From NCBI GenBank assembly GCA_045805605.1, contig JBJMKX010000021.1:1-64000 (forward strand): a stretch of 64,000 nt of DNA, written 5' to 3'. This document shows, piece after piece, positions 24,019-33,052 of the stretch. The notes below the pieces were generated by a model, which searched no databases, was not told the origin of the DNA, and saw only the letters and a program-made list of their open reading frames with translations. How positions within the stretch are numbered: the first letter of the stretch is position 1; each line of letters begins with the position of its first letter. The stretch comes from DATBDE01 sp045805605 (GTDB taxonomy: Bacteria; Actinomycetota; Thermoleophilia; Solirubrobacterales; Solirubrobacteraceae). A program made the translations under genes and the position numbers.

Positions 24019-25088
24019 GCGCCGGCGTCCCGCCGCAGGTGCTGCGCCATCCAATCCGCCATGCGGGGGCGGACGATCCCACCCATGTTGTGACAGCAGT
24101 GGTCGCCTTCGATCTCCACGTCCATCTCGATCGGCGCGTTGACGACCTGCTCGCGCAGCTTCTCCACCTGGTCCATCGAGAAGATCCGGTCGTGGTACCC
24201 GTGCAGGACGTAGGTGGGACAGCGCAGGTCGCCCGCCACGTCGGCGAGGTCGATCGAGCGCCGCAGGTGCTCGCGCGCCTCCTCGCGGTTCTCGATGCCG
24301 GTGACGTAGACGAAGCCGTCGTGGGTGTGCGGCGGCATGGTGTCGAGGTCGGAGAGGTCGAAGCACGCGCCCCAGGCGACGCACGCCCTCAGGCGCGGGT
24401 CGCACGCGGCCGAGCGCACGGAGTAGTAGCCGCCGAGGCTGCGACCCAGCACGCCCAGGCGCGACGCGTCGATGCCGTCGGCCTGCTCGAGCCAGTCGAC
24501 GACGGCCGACGTGACACGCTCGAAGCCGGGACCGAGCTTGCGGGTGAAGAACATCTCGCCCTGCCCCGGGCCGTCGAAGGCCATCGTCGCGATCCCGCGG
24601 CGCAGGCACATCGCCTCGAAGAGGTAGCTCTCCTCCTTCGTGCTCTCCAGCCCGCCGATGAGCACGACGCAGGGCACCGCACCGTCGACGTCAGGGCGGC
24701 GCAGGTAGCCGGGGATCGCGGTGTCCTCGAACGGGATGTCGACGCGCTCGGCCGCCGGGCGCAGCAGCGGTGCCGCAGCCTCGTACAGCGCGGCCTTGGC
24801 GTTCTGCCCCGCCTCGCGCCGCTCGGGGTCGTGGAACCACATGAACTGCGCGTAGTGGGCGCTGAGCGAAGCCTGCCACAGCCACTCGCCTGCCGAGACC
24901 TCGTTGCCCGCCGCGCGCGCGCCGGTTCCCAGCTCCTCGTAGCGGCCGCTGATGCCCATCCAGTGCTCGAACCAGTCGCCGCCGTCGTCGAGCACCTCGA
25001 GCGCGCCGGCGTAGTCGGGGTAGGGGATCCCGTCGGCGAGCATCCGACCCGGGTTGAGGATCGCGGCGATCTTCCCCTGGGTGGTCAT
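24015..25088 (-). CDS. Alpha/beta hydrolase related to 2,6-dihydroxypseudooxynicotine hydrolase
   Basis: A 357-residue alpha/beta hydrolase with an N-terminal helical cap. The nucleophile elbow is LGRSLGGYYS, the oxyanion side VVLIGGLESTKEE, then an acid in YVLHGYHDRIFS, and the His in EGDHCCHNMGG. Architecture and motif spacing resemble the C-C bond hydrolase of nicotine catabolism (2,6-dihydroxypseudooxynicotine hydrolase) and FrsA-like esterases. Its insertion between CoxG and the FAD subunit is consistent with cleavage of a side chain or ring product made by the Mo enzymes. The substrate is not established. Confidence 0.75.
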   Translation of the reverse strand: MTTQGKIAAILNPGRMLADGIPYPDYAGALEVLDDGGDWFEHWMGISGRYEELGTGARAAGNEVSAGEWLWQASLSAHYAQFMWFHDPERREAGQNAKAALYEAAAPLLRPAAERVDIPFEDTAIPGYLRRPDVDGAVPCVVLIGGLESTKEESYLFEAMCLRRGIATMAFDGPGQGEMFFTRKLGPGFERVTSAVVDWLEQADGIDASRLGVLGRSLGGYYSVRSAACDPRLRACVAWGACFDLSDLDTMPPHTHDGFVYVTGIENREEAREHLRRSIDLADVAGDLRCPTYVLHGYHDRIFSMDQVEKLREQVVNAPIEMDVEIEGDHCCHNMGGIVRPRMADWMAQHLRRDAGA

Positions 25089-25094
25089 CGCCCG

Positions 25095-25796
25095 TTAGCG
25101 CCAGCTCAGCGTCAGGTGGGGCCCGCGCCGGCGCCGGCGGCCGCGCAAGAGGACGGCCAGGCCCACGGCGAAGACGGCGAGCACGGCGGCGGCGATCCCG
25201 GCGCGCTTGGCGAGCGGGCCCATGACGACCGAGCCGAGGTCGAGCGCATTCTCGGTAGCGGGGGGCGGCGGCGTCGCCGGCGCGGTGGTGCTCGGCACCG
25301 AGCCATCGCCGTCGCCGTCGGCCTCTGCCGCGGCCGCGCGGGCCTGCCCGCCGACGATCTCGCGCTCCAGGCGGCGGGCGAAGTCGTCGAGCATGCGGCT
25401 GGAGACGTCCTCCATGATCCCGCGGCCGAACTGGGCCGGGCGGCCGGTGATGTTGAGGTCGGTCTCGACTTTCACGACCGTCGTGCCCTCGTCGCCGGCT
25501 GTGAGCTGGTTGCGGATCATCGCGGTCGCCATGCCCGAGCCGCGCGTCTCGCGGGCCCGGGCCTCGAGGACGGCGATGTGCTCGTCCTCCTCGACCTCGG
25601 CCAGGCGCGCCGTCCCCTTGTAGGACAGCGTCATCGGCCCGAGCTTGACCGTCATCTCGCCGCGATAGGTCCCGTCGGAGGACTCGGATTCGAGCTTGGC
25701 GCCCGGCAGGCAGGACGCCACACGCTCGATGTCGAGGAGCGTGGACCACGTCTGGTCAAGCGGCGCGGCGACGCTGAACTCGTTCTCGAGCTTCAT
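25095..25796 (-). CDS. CoxG-like SRPBCC protein with C-terminal membrane anchor
   Basis: A 233-residue protein. Residues 1-~150 form a CoxG/SRPBCC (START-like) domain, MKLENEFSVAAPLDQTWSTL followed by the typical GEMTVKLGPMTLSYKG. A Pro/Thr/Ala linker follows, then one hydrophobic helix (AGIAAAVLAVFAVGLAVLL) ended by an Arg cluster. In CO dehydrogenase, CoxG helps attach the enzyme to the membrane, and the same role for a Mo hydroxylase is likely here. It lies seven bases upstream of the hydrolase gene. Confidence 0.85.
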   Translation of the reverse strand: MKLENEFSVAAPLDQTWSTLLDIERVASCLPGAKLESESSDGTYRGEMTVKLGPMTLSYKGTARLAEVEEDEHIAVLEARARETRGSGMATAMIRNQLTAGDEGTTVVKVETDLNITGRPAQFGRGIMEDVSSRMLDDFARRLEREIVGGQARAAAAEADGDGDGSVPSTTAPATPPPPATENALDLGSVVMGPLAKRAGIAAAVLAVFAVGLAVLLRGRRRRRGPHLTLSWR

Positions 25797-25854
25797 GCGG
25801 GGCCGGGCATCGTAATAGGTGACACCAAGACGGGCAATGGTTTCGGTCGCGGTT

Positions 25855-26331
25855 TCAGATCCGTTCCGCGGCGAGGCGCACGGCGGCCACGATGTTCTGG
25901 TAGCCCGTGCAGCGGCAGAGGTTGCCCGCGAGGGCCTCGCGGATCTCCTCGTCGCTTCGCCCGCCCAGCTCCGGCAGCAGCGGCTCGAGCGACATCAGGA
26001 AGCCAGGGGTGCAGAACCCGCACTGCAGCGCGTGCTCCTCGTGGAAGGCCTGCTGTAAGGGGTGAAGCTCGTCGTCGGGGAGGCCGTCGGTCATGCCCTC
26101 GACCGTCCGGATCGAGCGGCCGTCGGCCTGTACGGCCAGCAGCAGGCATGATCGCATCGGCTCACCGTCGACCTGCACGGTGCACGCCCCGCACACGCCG
26201 TGCTCGCAGCCGACGTGCGTGCCGGTCAGATGGCACTCGTGGCGGATGAAGTCCGAGAGCAGGAGCCGGGGCTCGACCGTCCGCTCGTAGACGTCGTCGT
26301 TGATCTCGACGCTGATGCGCCGCTCGCCCAT
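25855..26331 (-). CDS. [2Fe-2S] subunit of molybdenum hydroxylase (set 2)
   Basis: A 158-residue electron-transfer subunit. First-cluster ligands are C42, C47, C50 and C62 (GCEHGVCGAC, MRSC); the second cluster has the LQCGFCTPGF and LCRCTGYQN motifs. It begins one base after the stop of the set 2 FAD gene. The 58 bases after it hold no recognisable element. Confidence 0.95.
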   Translation of the reverse strand: MGERRISVEINDDVYERTVEPRLLLSDFIRHECHLTGTHVGCEHGVCGACTVQVDGEPMRSCLLLAVQADGRSIRTVEGMTDGLPDDELHPLQQAFHEEHALQCGFCTPGFLMSLEPLLPELGGRSDEEIREALAGNLCRCTGYQNIVAAVRLAAERI

Positions 26332-26332
26332 G

Positions 26333-27208
26333 TCAGACCTCCTGCGGCACGCGCCCGGCCGCCGTCGTGATGGCCCGGCGGACCATGGCCTCGACGAGCC
26401 TGCGGCGGTACGCCGAGCTGCCGTGGATGTCGCCGGTGGGATCGATGTCGCGCACCCCCGCGGCCGCCGCTTCGCGCGCCGCCTCCTCGTCGACGTGACG
26501 CCCGGACAGCACCTCCTCGGCCGCCGCCGCCCGGAGGGGCGTCGGCGCGGCGCTCAACAGTGCGATGGCCGCCGAGCGGCAGGCGCCGTCCTCGTCGCAG
26601 GTGAGCGTCACCGCGGCGCCGCCGAGCGCGAAGTCTCCGTGCCGGCGCGCGTACTCGACGAAGGCGGTGCCGGTGCGCGGCGGCTGCGGCGGAAGCTCGA
26701 CCTCGACCAGCAGCTCATCGGGGTCGAGCGACGTCGTGAGGTGGGTGACGAAAAGCTCGTTCCATGGGATCGTGCGCTCCCCTCGCGTCGAGCGCACGCG
26801 GACCGAGCCCTCCAACGCCGCCAGCACGACCGGCAGCTCGGCCGCCGGGTCGGCGTGGGCGATGGAGCCGCCCACGGTGCCGCGGTTGCGGATCTGGGCG
26901 TGCGCGACCCAGCCGATCGCCTCGTGCAGCAGCGGCCAGTGCTCGCGCACGATCGTTGAGCGCTCGAGCGCCGACTGGCGGGCGACCGCGCCGACGCGCA
27001 GGCGCCCGTCCTGGCGGCGCACATGGGTGAGCTCGCCCAGGCCGTTGATGTCGATCAGCCGGCTGGGGCGGGCCAGGCGAAAGTTCAGCAGCGGCACGAG
27101 GCTCTGGCCCCCGGCGAGCACCTTGCCCTCCAGGCCGTGCTCGCGCAGCAGCTGCAGCGCTTCGTTCGTGGTGGCCGGGGCGTCGTACTCGAACGGGGGT
27201 GGCTTCAT
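26333..27208 (-). CDS. FAD-binding subunit of molybdenum hydroxylase (set 2)
   Basis: A 291-residue FAD subunit with AGGQSLVPLLNFRLARP and TVGGSIAHADPAAELP, followed by the C-terminal flavoprotein domain. It is a clear paralogue of the set 1 subunit but diverged along its length. The ATG at 27208 overlaps the copy 3 Mo-subunit stop by four bases, giving the order Mo / FAD / Fe-S, which is the reverse of set 1. Confidence 0.94.
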   Translation of the reverse strand: MKPPPFEYDAPATTNEALQLLREHGLEGKVLAGGQSLVPLLNFRLARPSRLIDINGLGELTHVRRQDGRLRVGAVARQSALERSTIVREHWPLLHEAIGWVAHAQIRNRGTVGGSIAHADPAAELPVVLAALEGSVRVRSTRGERTIPWNELFVTHLTTSLDPDELLVEVELPPQPPRTGTAFVEYARRHGDFALGGAAVTLTCDEDGACRSAAIALLSAAPTPLRAAAAEEVLSGRHVDEEAAREAAAAGVRDIDPTGDIHGSSAYRRRLVEAMVRRAITTAAGRVPQEV

Positions 27209-29487
27209 CGTCGTCCTCCGGCGGCGGCGAGCGCGAGCGCTCGCTCGGGGGTGATCGGCAGGTCGGTGACCTCGGCGCCCAGGGCGTCCGAGACCGCGTT
27301 CGCGATGGCGGCGCCGGCGGCGTTGGTGCCGCCCTCGCCGGCGCCCTTGAAGCCCTGCGGCGTCAGCGGCGACGGCGCGTCCTCGGTGACGAGGACGTCG
27401 ACCGCTGGTACCTCGGTGGCGGTGGGGAGCAGCAGGTCGGCGAAGGTCCCGGCGACGAGCTGCCCCTGCTCGTCGTAGGCGAGGTGCTCGAACAGCGCAC
27501 CGCCGGCGCCCTGCGCGAGCCCGCCGACGATCTGCCCCTCCACCAGCATGGGGTTGACCGACCGGCCCACGTCGTACGCGATCGCATAGCGGTGGATGCG
27601 CACGGCGCCGCTCTCGACGTCGACCTCTACCGCGGCGCAGTGCAGGCCGTACGGGAAGCTCATGTCCTCCGAGCTGTACCGGCCCTCGCCCGCCAGGCCG
27701 TCGCCGTTGCGCTCGGCGAGCTCTACGAGCGACACGCGGGCGCTCGGCGTGCCGCGCACCTCGACGCCGGCGTCGGAGAGCACGAGGTCCTCGACTGCCG
27801 CCTCGAGGTGCTCGGCGGCGGCGTCGAGCAGGTGGTCGTGCAGCGCCTCGGCGGCGCGCGCGACGGCGGCGCCGCCCAGCGCGGTGGCGCGGCTGCCGAA
27901 CGAGCCCATGCCGTCGGGCACGTGGTCGGTGTCGATCAGCTCCACGCGCACGCGCGCATAGTCGACGCCGAGTCGGTCGGCGCACACCTGGGCGAGCACG
28001 GTCTGCAGCCCCTGGCCGAGCGAGGCGGCGCCGGTGTGGACCACGATCTCGCCGCCGCGTGCGAGCGACGCGCGACCCCACTCCCAGACCCCGATGCCGC
28101 TCTTCTCGACGAACAGGGCGATGCCGACGCCGCGGCGCACGCGAGGATCGCCGACACCGGCATCGCGCCAGGCGCGCATCCCGCCGTAGTCGAACCGCTC
28201 GAGGCCGGCTTGGAGCAGCCGCGGGTAGTCGCCGCTGTCGTATACGACGGGATGGCCCTCGAGTTCCGTGCCCACCGCGTAGGGCATCTCGTCGGGCGCG
28301 ACGAGGTTCTGGCGTCGCAGGTCGGCCGGGTCGCGATCGAGCTCACGTGCCGCCATATCGACGAGGCGCTCGCGCGCGAGCGTGGCCTCGTAGCGGCCGG
28401 GCGCCCGGTACGTGCCCGACGGGGTCTTGTTCGTCACCACCTGGCGCACGACCACGCGATAGGCCGGAAGCCGGTAGGGGCCGGGGAGCAGGCCCGCGGT
28501 CATGCCCGGTACCACGGTGCCGTGCGTGCGGACATACGCGCCCGTGTTGTTGAGCAGGGTGCCGCGGATGGCCAGGAAGGTTCCGTCCGCGGCGAGCGCC
28601 AGCTCGAGGTCGTGAGCCTGCTCGCGCGAGTGGTTCGTGGAGCGCAGGTGCTCCTCGCGGTCCTCCGCCCACGCGATGGGCCGGTTGAGCGCGAGCGCGC
28701 ACCACGGGATCAGGTAGTCCTCGGGGTAGAACTCGCCGCGGGCGCCGAATCCGCCGCCTACCGACAGCTCGACGAAGCGGATGTCGGTCTCGTCGCGGCC
28801 GAGCATTGCGGCCAGCATGCGCCGGTTGACGTGCGGGACCTTGCTCGCCCCCCAGATCGTCGGCCGTCCGTCCTTGCCGCAGGGATCGACGAGGAGGCCA
28901 CGGGTCTCCAGCGGCACCGCCGCGTGGCGCTGGCACCCGATGCGTGCGGCCACGACGACGTCGGCGGCGGCGAACGCGGCGTCCGCGTCGCCGTGCCCGA
29001 TGCGGTACTCCGCGGCCAGGTTCGTCCCCGCATGCTCGTGCAGGACGGGCGCATCCGGCTCGAGCGCCCGGGCCGCGTCGACCACGGCGGGCAGCGGCTC
29101 GTAGTCGACCTCGACCAGCTCGGCTGCGTCCTCGGCGCGGTAGCGGCTGTCGGCGACCACGACGGCCACCGGCTCGCCCGAGTAGCGCGCGACCTCGCGG
29201 GCGAGCGGGCGCTGCAGGAAGCGCTCCATCCCAGGGTGGCTGAACATCCGCATCGGGATCGCGGGCCCGCCGCCGTCGGGCACGTCGGCAGCGGTAAAGA
29301 CCTTCACCACGCTGGGCAGCGCCTCCGCGTCGCGCACGTCGATGCCGGCGATCCGGACGTGGCCGTGCGGGCTGCGCAGGATCGTCGCGTGCAGCGCGCC
29401 CGGCAGGCGGACGTCGTCGGCGAAGCGCGCGGCGCCGGTGAGCAGCGGCCGGTCCTCCTTGCGCAGGAACGAGCGGCCGATGGTCAC
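27205..29487 (-). CDS. Xanthine dehydrogenase-family molybdopterin-binding large subunit (copy 3)
   Basis: Catalytic subunit of 760 residues. Seen: QRHAAVPLETRG, VGGGFGARGEFYPED, the loop GTYRAPGRYEATL (as in copy 1), GAASLGQGLQTVLAQ and FKGAGEGGTNAAG with the catalytic Glu. It forms a complete enzyme with the set 2 FAD and Fe-S genes. The start is a GTG overlapping the OYE stop (GTGA). It is a likely heterocycle or aldehyde hydroxylase; no form I CoxL signature. Confidence 0.92.
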   Translation of the reverse strand: MTIGRSFLRKEDRPLLTGAARFADDVRLPGALHATILRSPHGHVRIAGIDVRDAEALPSVVKVFTAADVPDGGGPAIPMRMFSHPGMERFLQRPLAREVARYSGEPVAVVVADSRYRAEDAAELVEVDYEPLPAVVDAARALEPDAPVLHEHAGTNLAAEYRIGHGDADAAFAAADVVVAARIGCQRHAAVPLETRGLLVDPCGKDGRPTIWGASKVPHVNRRMLAAMLGRDETDIRFVELSVGGGFGARGEFYPEDYLIPWCALALNRPIAWAEDREEHLRSTNHSREQAHDLELALAADGTFLAIRGTLLNNTGAYVRTHGTVVPGMTAGLLPGPYRLPAYRVVVRQVVTNKTPSGTYRAPGRYEATLARERLVDMAARELDRDPADLRRQNLVAPDEMPYAVGTELEGHPVVYDSGDYPRLLQAGLERFDYGGMRAWRDAGVGDPRVRRGVGIALFVEKSGIGVWEWGRASLARGGEIVVHTGAASLGQGLQTVLAQVCADRLGVDYARVRVELIDTDHVPDGMGSFGSRATALGGAAVARAAEALHDHLLDAAAEHLEAAVEDLVLSDAGVEVRGTPSARVSLVELAERNGDGLAGEGRYSSEDMSFPYGLHCAAVEVDVESGAVRIHRYAIAYDVGRSVNPMLVEGQIVGGLAQGAGGALFEHLAYDEQGQLVAGTFADLLLPTATEVPAVDVLVTEDAPSPLTPQGFKGAGEGGTNAAGAAIANAVSDALGAEVTDLPITPERALALAAAGGRR

Positions 29488-30683
29488 CTTCGCAGGCCCC
29501 CACCGAGGCGGAAGAGCGCATGCTCGACCAGGTTGCGCCGCGGCGTCCGCCAGCAGCGCAGCGAGTGGTGCCCTTCGTGGAGCAGGCAGATGTTGCAGGA
29601 GGTGCAGTCGACCCGGCCGGTGCGCCCGCGTGCGAGCTGGCGCACAAGGTCGGGCTCGCGGATCAGCGGCCGGGACAGCGCCACGAGGTCGGCGTCACCC
29701 GCGGCGAGGACGCGGTTCATCGTGTGCGTCGTACGCATCCCGCCGACGAGCACGATCACCGTCTCGACGGCGCTGCGCACGGCCCGCGCCCAGGGGAGGA
29801 AATAGGCCTCGGGCGCCGCCTCGCTGAGCAGCCGATGGAGCAGCAGGTCCTCGGCCGCTCGCCGCCGGTCGACGGCCACGTACTGGCGAGCGGAGTCGGA
29901 CGCGGCCCGCATGACCCCGCACGAGATCTCCACGCCGTCGAGGCCCGCGGCCACGAGCCGCTCGGCCCGCCGCACCGATTCGTCGAGGCCGAGGCCGCCG
30001 GGCGTGGCGTCCACCATGCCGAGCTTCATCGTGACCGGCATCGACGCGGGCACGGCCGCGCGCACCGCGCGCGCGACCTCGAGCGCGAAGCGGTCGCGTG
30101 CCTCCGCCGAGCCGCCCCACGCGTCGATGCGGCGGTTTGCGGCGGGGGAGGAGAACTCGCTGATCAGGTAGCCGTTGGCGGCGTGGATGTGGACGCCGTC
30201 GAAGCCGGCATCGACCGCGCGGCGCGCGCCCGCGGCGAACGCCTCGATCGCCTCGCCGATCTCCGCCGTGCTCGCCTCGGGCACGTCGCGGCCGGTGAGC
30301 GCGTTGGGGACGGCCGACGGCGCCAGCGGCTCCGTGCCGGCCTGCACGCGCGACTGGCTGCCGGCGTGGGCCACCTGAGCGAGGATGCGCCCGCCGTGGC
30401 GGTGCACGGCGTCGGCGACGCGTCGCAGCCCCGGCACGAGGTCGTCGGAATAGATCCCCGTCTGGCGCCGCGCGTACTGACCGCGCTCGGCGCAGTAGAG
30501 GTGGCCCGTGAAGATGAGGCCGACGTCGTTGCGCGACAGCGTCTCGTACAGCGCCACGTACTCGTCGGTGACGGCCCCACGCTCGTCGGCCATCGTCTCC
30601 GAGGTGCCCGCGCGCACGATCCGGTTGCGGAGCTCAAGCGGGCCGAGCTGCCCCGGCTCGAACATGGGCGCAGTCATGGTCAT
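29484..30683 (-). CDS. Old-yellow-enzyme-family NADH:flavin oxidoreductase
   Basis: FMN TIM-barrel reductase of 399 residues that reduces activated C=C bonds. N-terminus LRNRIVRAGTSETMADERG, substrate and FMN regions QVAHAGSQSR, GVHIHAANGYLISEF, GGSAEARDRF and the phosphate-binding VGGMRTTHTMN are present. A C-terminal cysteine set (VDCTSCNICLL then RC) resembles the [4Fe-4S] ligands of 2,4-dienoyl-CoA reductase relatives, but the NADPH domain is absent. It sits between two Mo-subunit genes with overlaps on both sides and may reduce a hydroxylated ring. Confidence 0.87.
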   Translation of the reverse strand: MTMTAPMFEPGQLGPLELRNRIVRAGTSETMADERGAVTDEYVALYETLSRNDVGLIFTGHLYCAERGQYARRQTGIYSDDLVPGLRRVADAVHRHGGRILAQVAHAGSQSRVQAGTEPLAPSAVPNALTGRDVPEASTAEIGEAIEAFAAGARRAVDAGFDGVHIHAANGYLISEFSSPAANRRIDAWGGSAEARDRFALEVARAVRAAVPASMPVTMKLGMVDATPGGLGLDESVRRAERLVAAGLDGVEISCGVMRAASDSARQYVAVDRRRAAEDLLLHRLLSEAAPEAYFLPWARAVRSAVETVIVLVGGMRTTHTMNRVLAAGDADLVALSRPLIREPDLVRQLARGRTGRVDCTSCNICLLHEGHHSLRCWRTPRRNLVEHALFRLGGGLRR

Positions 30684-33001
30684 CGCCGGGCCACGGCGGC
30701 CGCCGCGACGCGCTCGGGGGTCAGGGGCAGCTCGTTGCATTCCACGCCGAGGGCGTCCGACACCGCGTTGGCGAGCGCGCCGGGAGGCCCCAGCGTGCCG
30801 CCCTCGCCGACACCCTTCGCGCCGTTGGGCGAACCGGGGGCCGGGATGGACATGTGCGCGACCTCCAGCGGAGGCACGTCGGGCGCCGTGGGGACGAGGT
30901 AGTCCATCAGCGAGGCGGTCAGCGGTTGGCCGTCGGGGCCGTAGACCATGCCCTCGAGCAGCGTCCCGCCCAGGCCCTGGGCCACCGCGCCGTGCACCTG
31001 GCCCTCGACGATGATCGGGTTGATGACGGTGCCGCAGTCCTCGACGACGACGTAGCGCTGGATGTCGATTGCGCCGGTCTCGGCGTCGACCTCGACCTGG
31101 CAGGCGTGGGTCGCGTACGGGTAGGCGATGGCGGGCGGGTCGAACGTCGCGCTGACCCGATAGCGATCGGCGGACGCGGCCTCGACGAGCTCCTGCAGCG
31201 GCACCGAGGCGGCCGGCGAGCCCGCGACGTGTACGGCGCCGTCGGCGAGTACGAGGTCCTCGGGATTCGCCTCCAGGCGCTCGGAGGCATCCTCGCGCAG
31301 CCGCTGCAGTAGCTCGCCGCAGGCATCCCGGATGGCGCCGCCGCCAGCGATCGCGCTCCGGCTCGCGAAGGTGCCGGTTCCATGCAGCCCCCCCACGGAC
31401 GTGTCGGCGTGCGCGACCCGCACGCGCGCCAGGTCCACGCCCATCTCATCCGCCGCCATCTGCGCGAACGTCGTCTCCGAGCCCTGCCCGATCGCCGGCA
31501 GCGTCGTCCACACCGTGACCATGCCGTCCGCGTCGAGCATGATGTGGGCGCCGTCGAAGCCGGCGATGCCGACCATGCCGCGCCCGGTGAAGACCATCGA
31601 GTTGATGCCGGTGAACTCGACGTAGCACCCGATCCCGAGGCCGACGAGCCGACCTTGGGCGCGCGCCTCGCGCTGGGCGGCGCGCGCCTCCCGGTACCCG
31701 ATGGCCTCGAGCGCCCGCTCGAGCGCCTGGGCGTAGTCGCCGCTGTCGTAGTGCTGGCCGGTGACCGTCTCGTACGGGAGCTCGTCGGGCGCGAGCAGGT
31801 TGCGCCGCCGGATCTCGGCCGGGTCGAGGTCGAGCTCGGCTGCGAGCAGGTCCATGACCCGCTCGTGCACGAACGACGCCACGGGTAGTCCGACGCCGCG
31901 GTAGGCGCCCTCCGGGCACTTGTTGGTCGCGACCGCGCGCCCCCGCGAGCGGTAGGTGCGCAGCCGGTAGGGGCCGGGGATCATGCCCGGCGTCCCGAGC
32001 GCCTCCAGCATGTGGCCGTGCGGGTAGACGCCGTAGGCGCCGGAGTCGCACAGGACGTCTGCGTCGATCGCAAGCAGCGCCCCGTCGCGGTCGGCGGCAG
32101 CGCGGACGCGCACGGTTTGGTCGCGCGCGTGGCTGGAGGCAAGCAGGTTCTCGGAGCGATCCTCGGCCCAGCGCACGGGCCGGCCGAGTCGGCGCGCCAG
32201 CCACACCACGACGATGTCCTCCGGATAAGCGTGCGCCTTCTGCCCGAACCCGCCGCCCACGTCCGGCACGACCACGACGACGAGCTCGCGCGGCAGCTCG
32301 AGCAGCTCGGAGACCACCTGGGCCAGCTTGTGCGGCGCCTGCGTCGAGGCCCAGATCCGCACGCCGTCGCCTTCCGGCGCCGCCTGCATCCCGCGCGACT
32401 CGATCGGCAGAGCGGCGTAACGGGGGTTGACGAACGTGCGCTCCACGACCGCGGCCGCGTGCGCGAACGCCGCATCCACGTCGCCCGTCTGTATGCGGTT
32501 GTCGAAGATCACGTTGGATGCGTAGCCGTCGACCACCACCTCGTCCGCGGCAGCGGCGTCGAGATCGGCCACGACGGGCAGCGGCTCGAGGTCGAGGTCG
32601 ACCAGCTCGGCCGCGTCCTCGGCCGCGTAGCGCGAGGCGGCGCAGATCGCCGCCACGGGCTCGCCGACGAACCGAACAGCGTCCTCGCCCAGCAGGGGCC
32701 GCGGCGTGGCCACGGCGAGCACGTTGTCGAGCGGGGGCACCAGCGGCCCCGTGTCGAGGTCGCTCGCCACCACCACGGCCTCGACCCCGGGCGCCTCGCG
32801 CGCACGGGCGACGTCGATGCCGGCGACGCGCGCGTGGGCCGTCTGGCTGCGCGCGAACGCCACGTGGAGCACGCCCGTCGGGTCAAGATCGTCGAGGAAG
32901 GTGGCGGCGCCTCGGAGGAGGCGCTCGTCCTCCCGGCGCCGCAGGGAACGGCCGACAGCGGAGCCGGCCGAAGGGCTTACGGCAGCGCTTCTGGGCACCA
33001 C
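30680..33001 (-). CDS. Xanthine dehydrogenase-family molybdopterin-binding large subunit (copy 4)
   Basis: Catalytic subunit of 773 residues and first gene of the Mo-hydroxylase run. Seen: NPRYAALPIESRG, VGGGFGQKAHAYPED, the loop GAYRGVGLPVASF, TTLPAIGQGSETTFAQ and AKGVGEGGTLGPP. The loop differs from the other three copies and from CO dehydrogenase. The start is taken as the GTG at 33001 because VGRSLRRREDERLLRG follows at the usual distance; no ribosome-binding site is present, so the message may be leaderless. No dedicated FAD or Fe-S gene is adjacent. It is divergent from the asparaginase gene with a gap of only 51 bases. Confidence 0.88.
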   Translation of the reverse strand: MVPRSAAVSPSAGSAVGRSLRRREDERLLRGAATFLDDLDPTGVLHVAFARSQTAHARVAGIDVARAREAPGVEAVVVASDLDTGPLVPPLDNVLAVATPRPLLGEDAVRFVGEPVAAICAASRYAAEDAAELVDLDLEPLPVVADLDAAAADEVVVDGYASNVIFDNRIQTGDVDAAFAHAAAVVERTFVNPRYAALPIESRGMQAAPEGDGVRIWASTQAPHKLAQVVSELLELPRELVVVVVPDVGGGFGQKAHAYPEDIVVVWLARRLGRPVRWAEDRSENLLASSHARDQTVRVRAAADRDGALLAIDADVLCDSGAYGVYPHGHMLEALGTPGMIPGPYRLRTYRSRGRAVATNKCPEGAYRGVGLPVASFVHERVMDLLAAELDLDPAEIRRRNLLAPDELPYETVTGQHYDSGDYAQALERALEAIGYREARAAQREARAQGRLVGLGIGCYVEFTGINSMVFTGRGMVGIAGFDGAHIMLDADGMVTVWTTLPAIGQGSETTFAQMAADEMGVDLARVRVAHADTSVGGLHGTGTFASRSAIAGGGAIRDACGELLQRLREDASERLEANPEDLVLADGAVHVAGSPAASVPLQELVEAASADRYRVSATFDPPAIAYPYATHACQVEVDAETGAIDIQRYVVVEDCGTVINPIIVEGQVHGAVAQGLGGTLLEGMVYGPDGQPLTASLMDYLVPTAPDVPPLEVAHMSIPAPGSPNGAKGVGEGGTLGPPGALANAVSDALGVECNELPLTPERVAAAAVARR

Positions 33002-33052
33002 GGCGATCGTAATACATATGAGCTTTGCGGCTGGGACATAGGGTTGCCGGCC

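Noticed and set aside
15120..33001. Calling the cluster an aerobic CO dehydrogenase (coxMSL) locus
   Set aside because: None of the four large subunits has the AYRCSFR signature; coxDEG-like genes also accompany other Mo hydroxylases.
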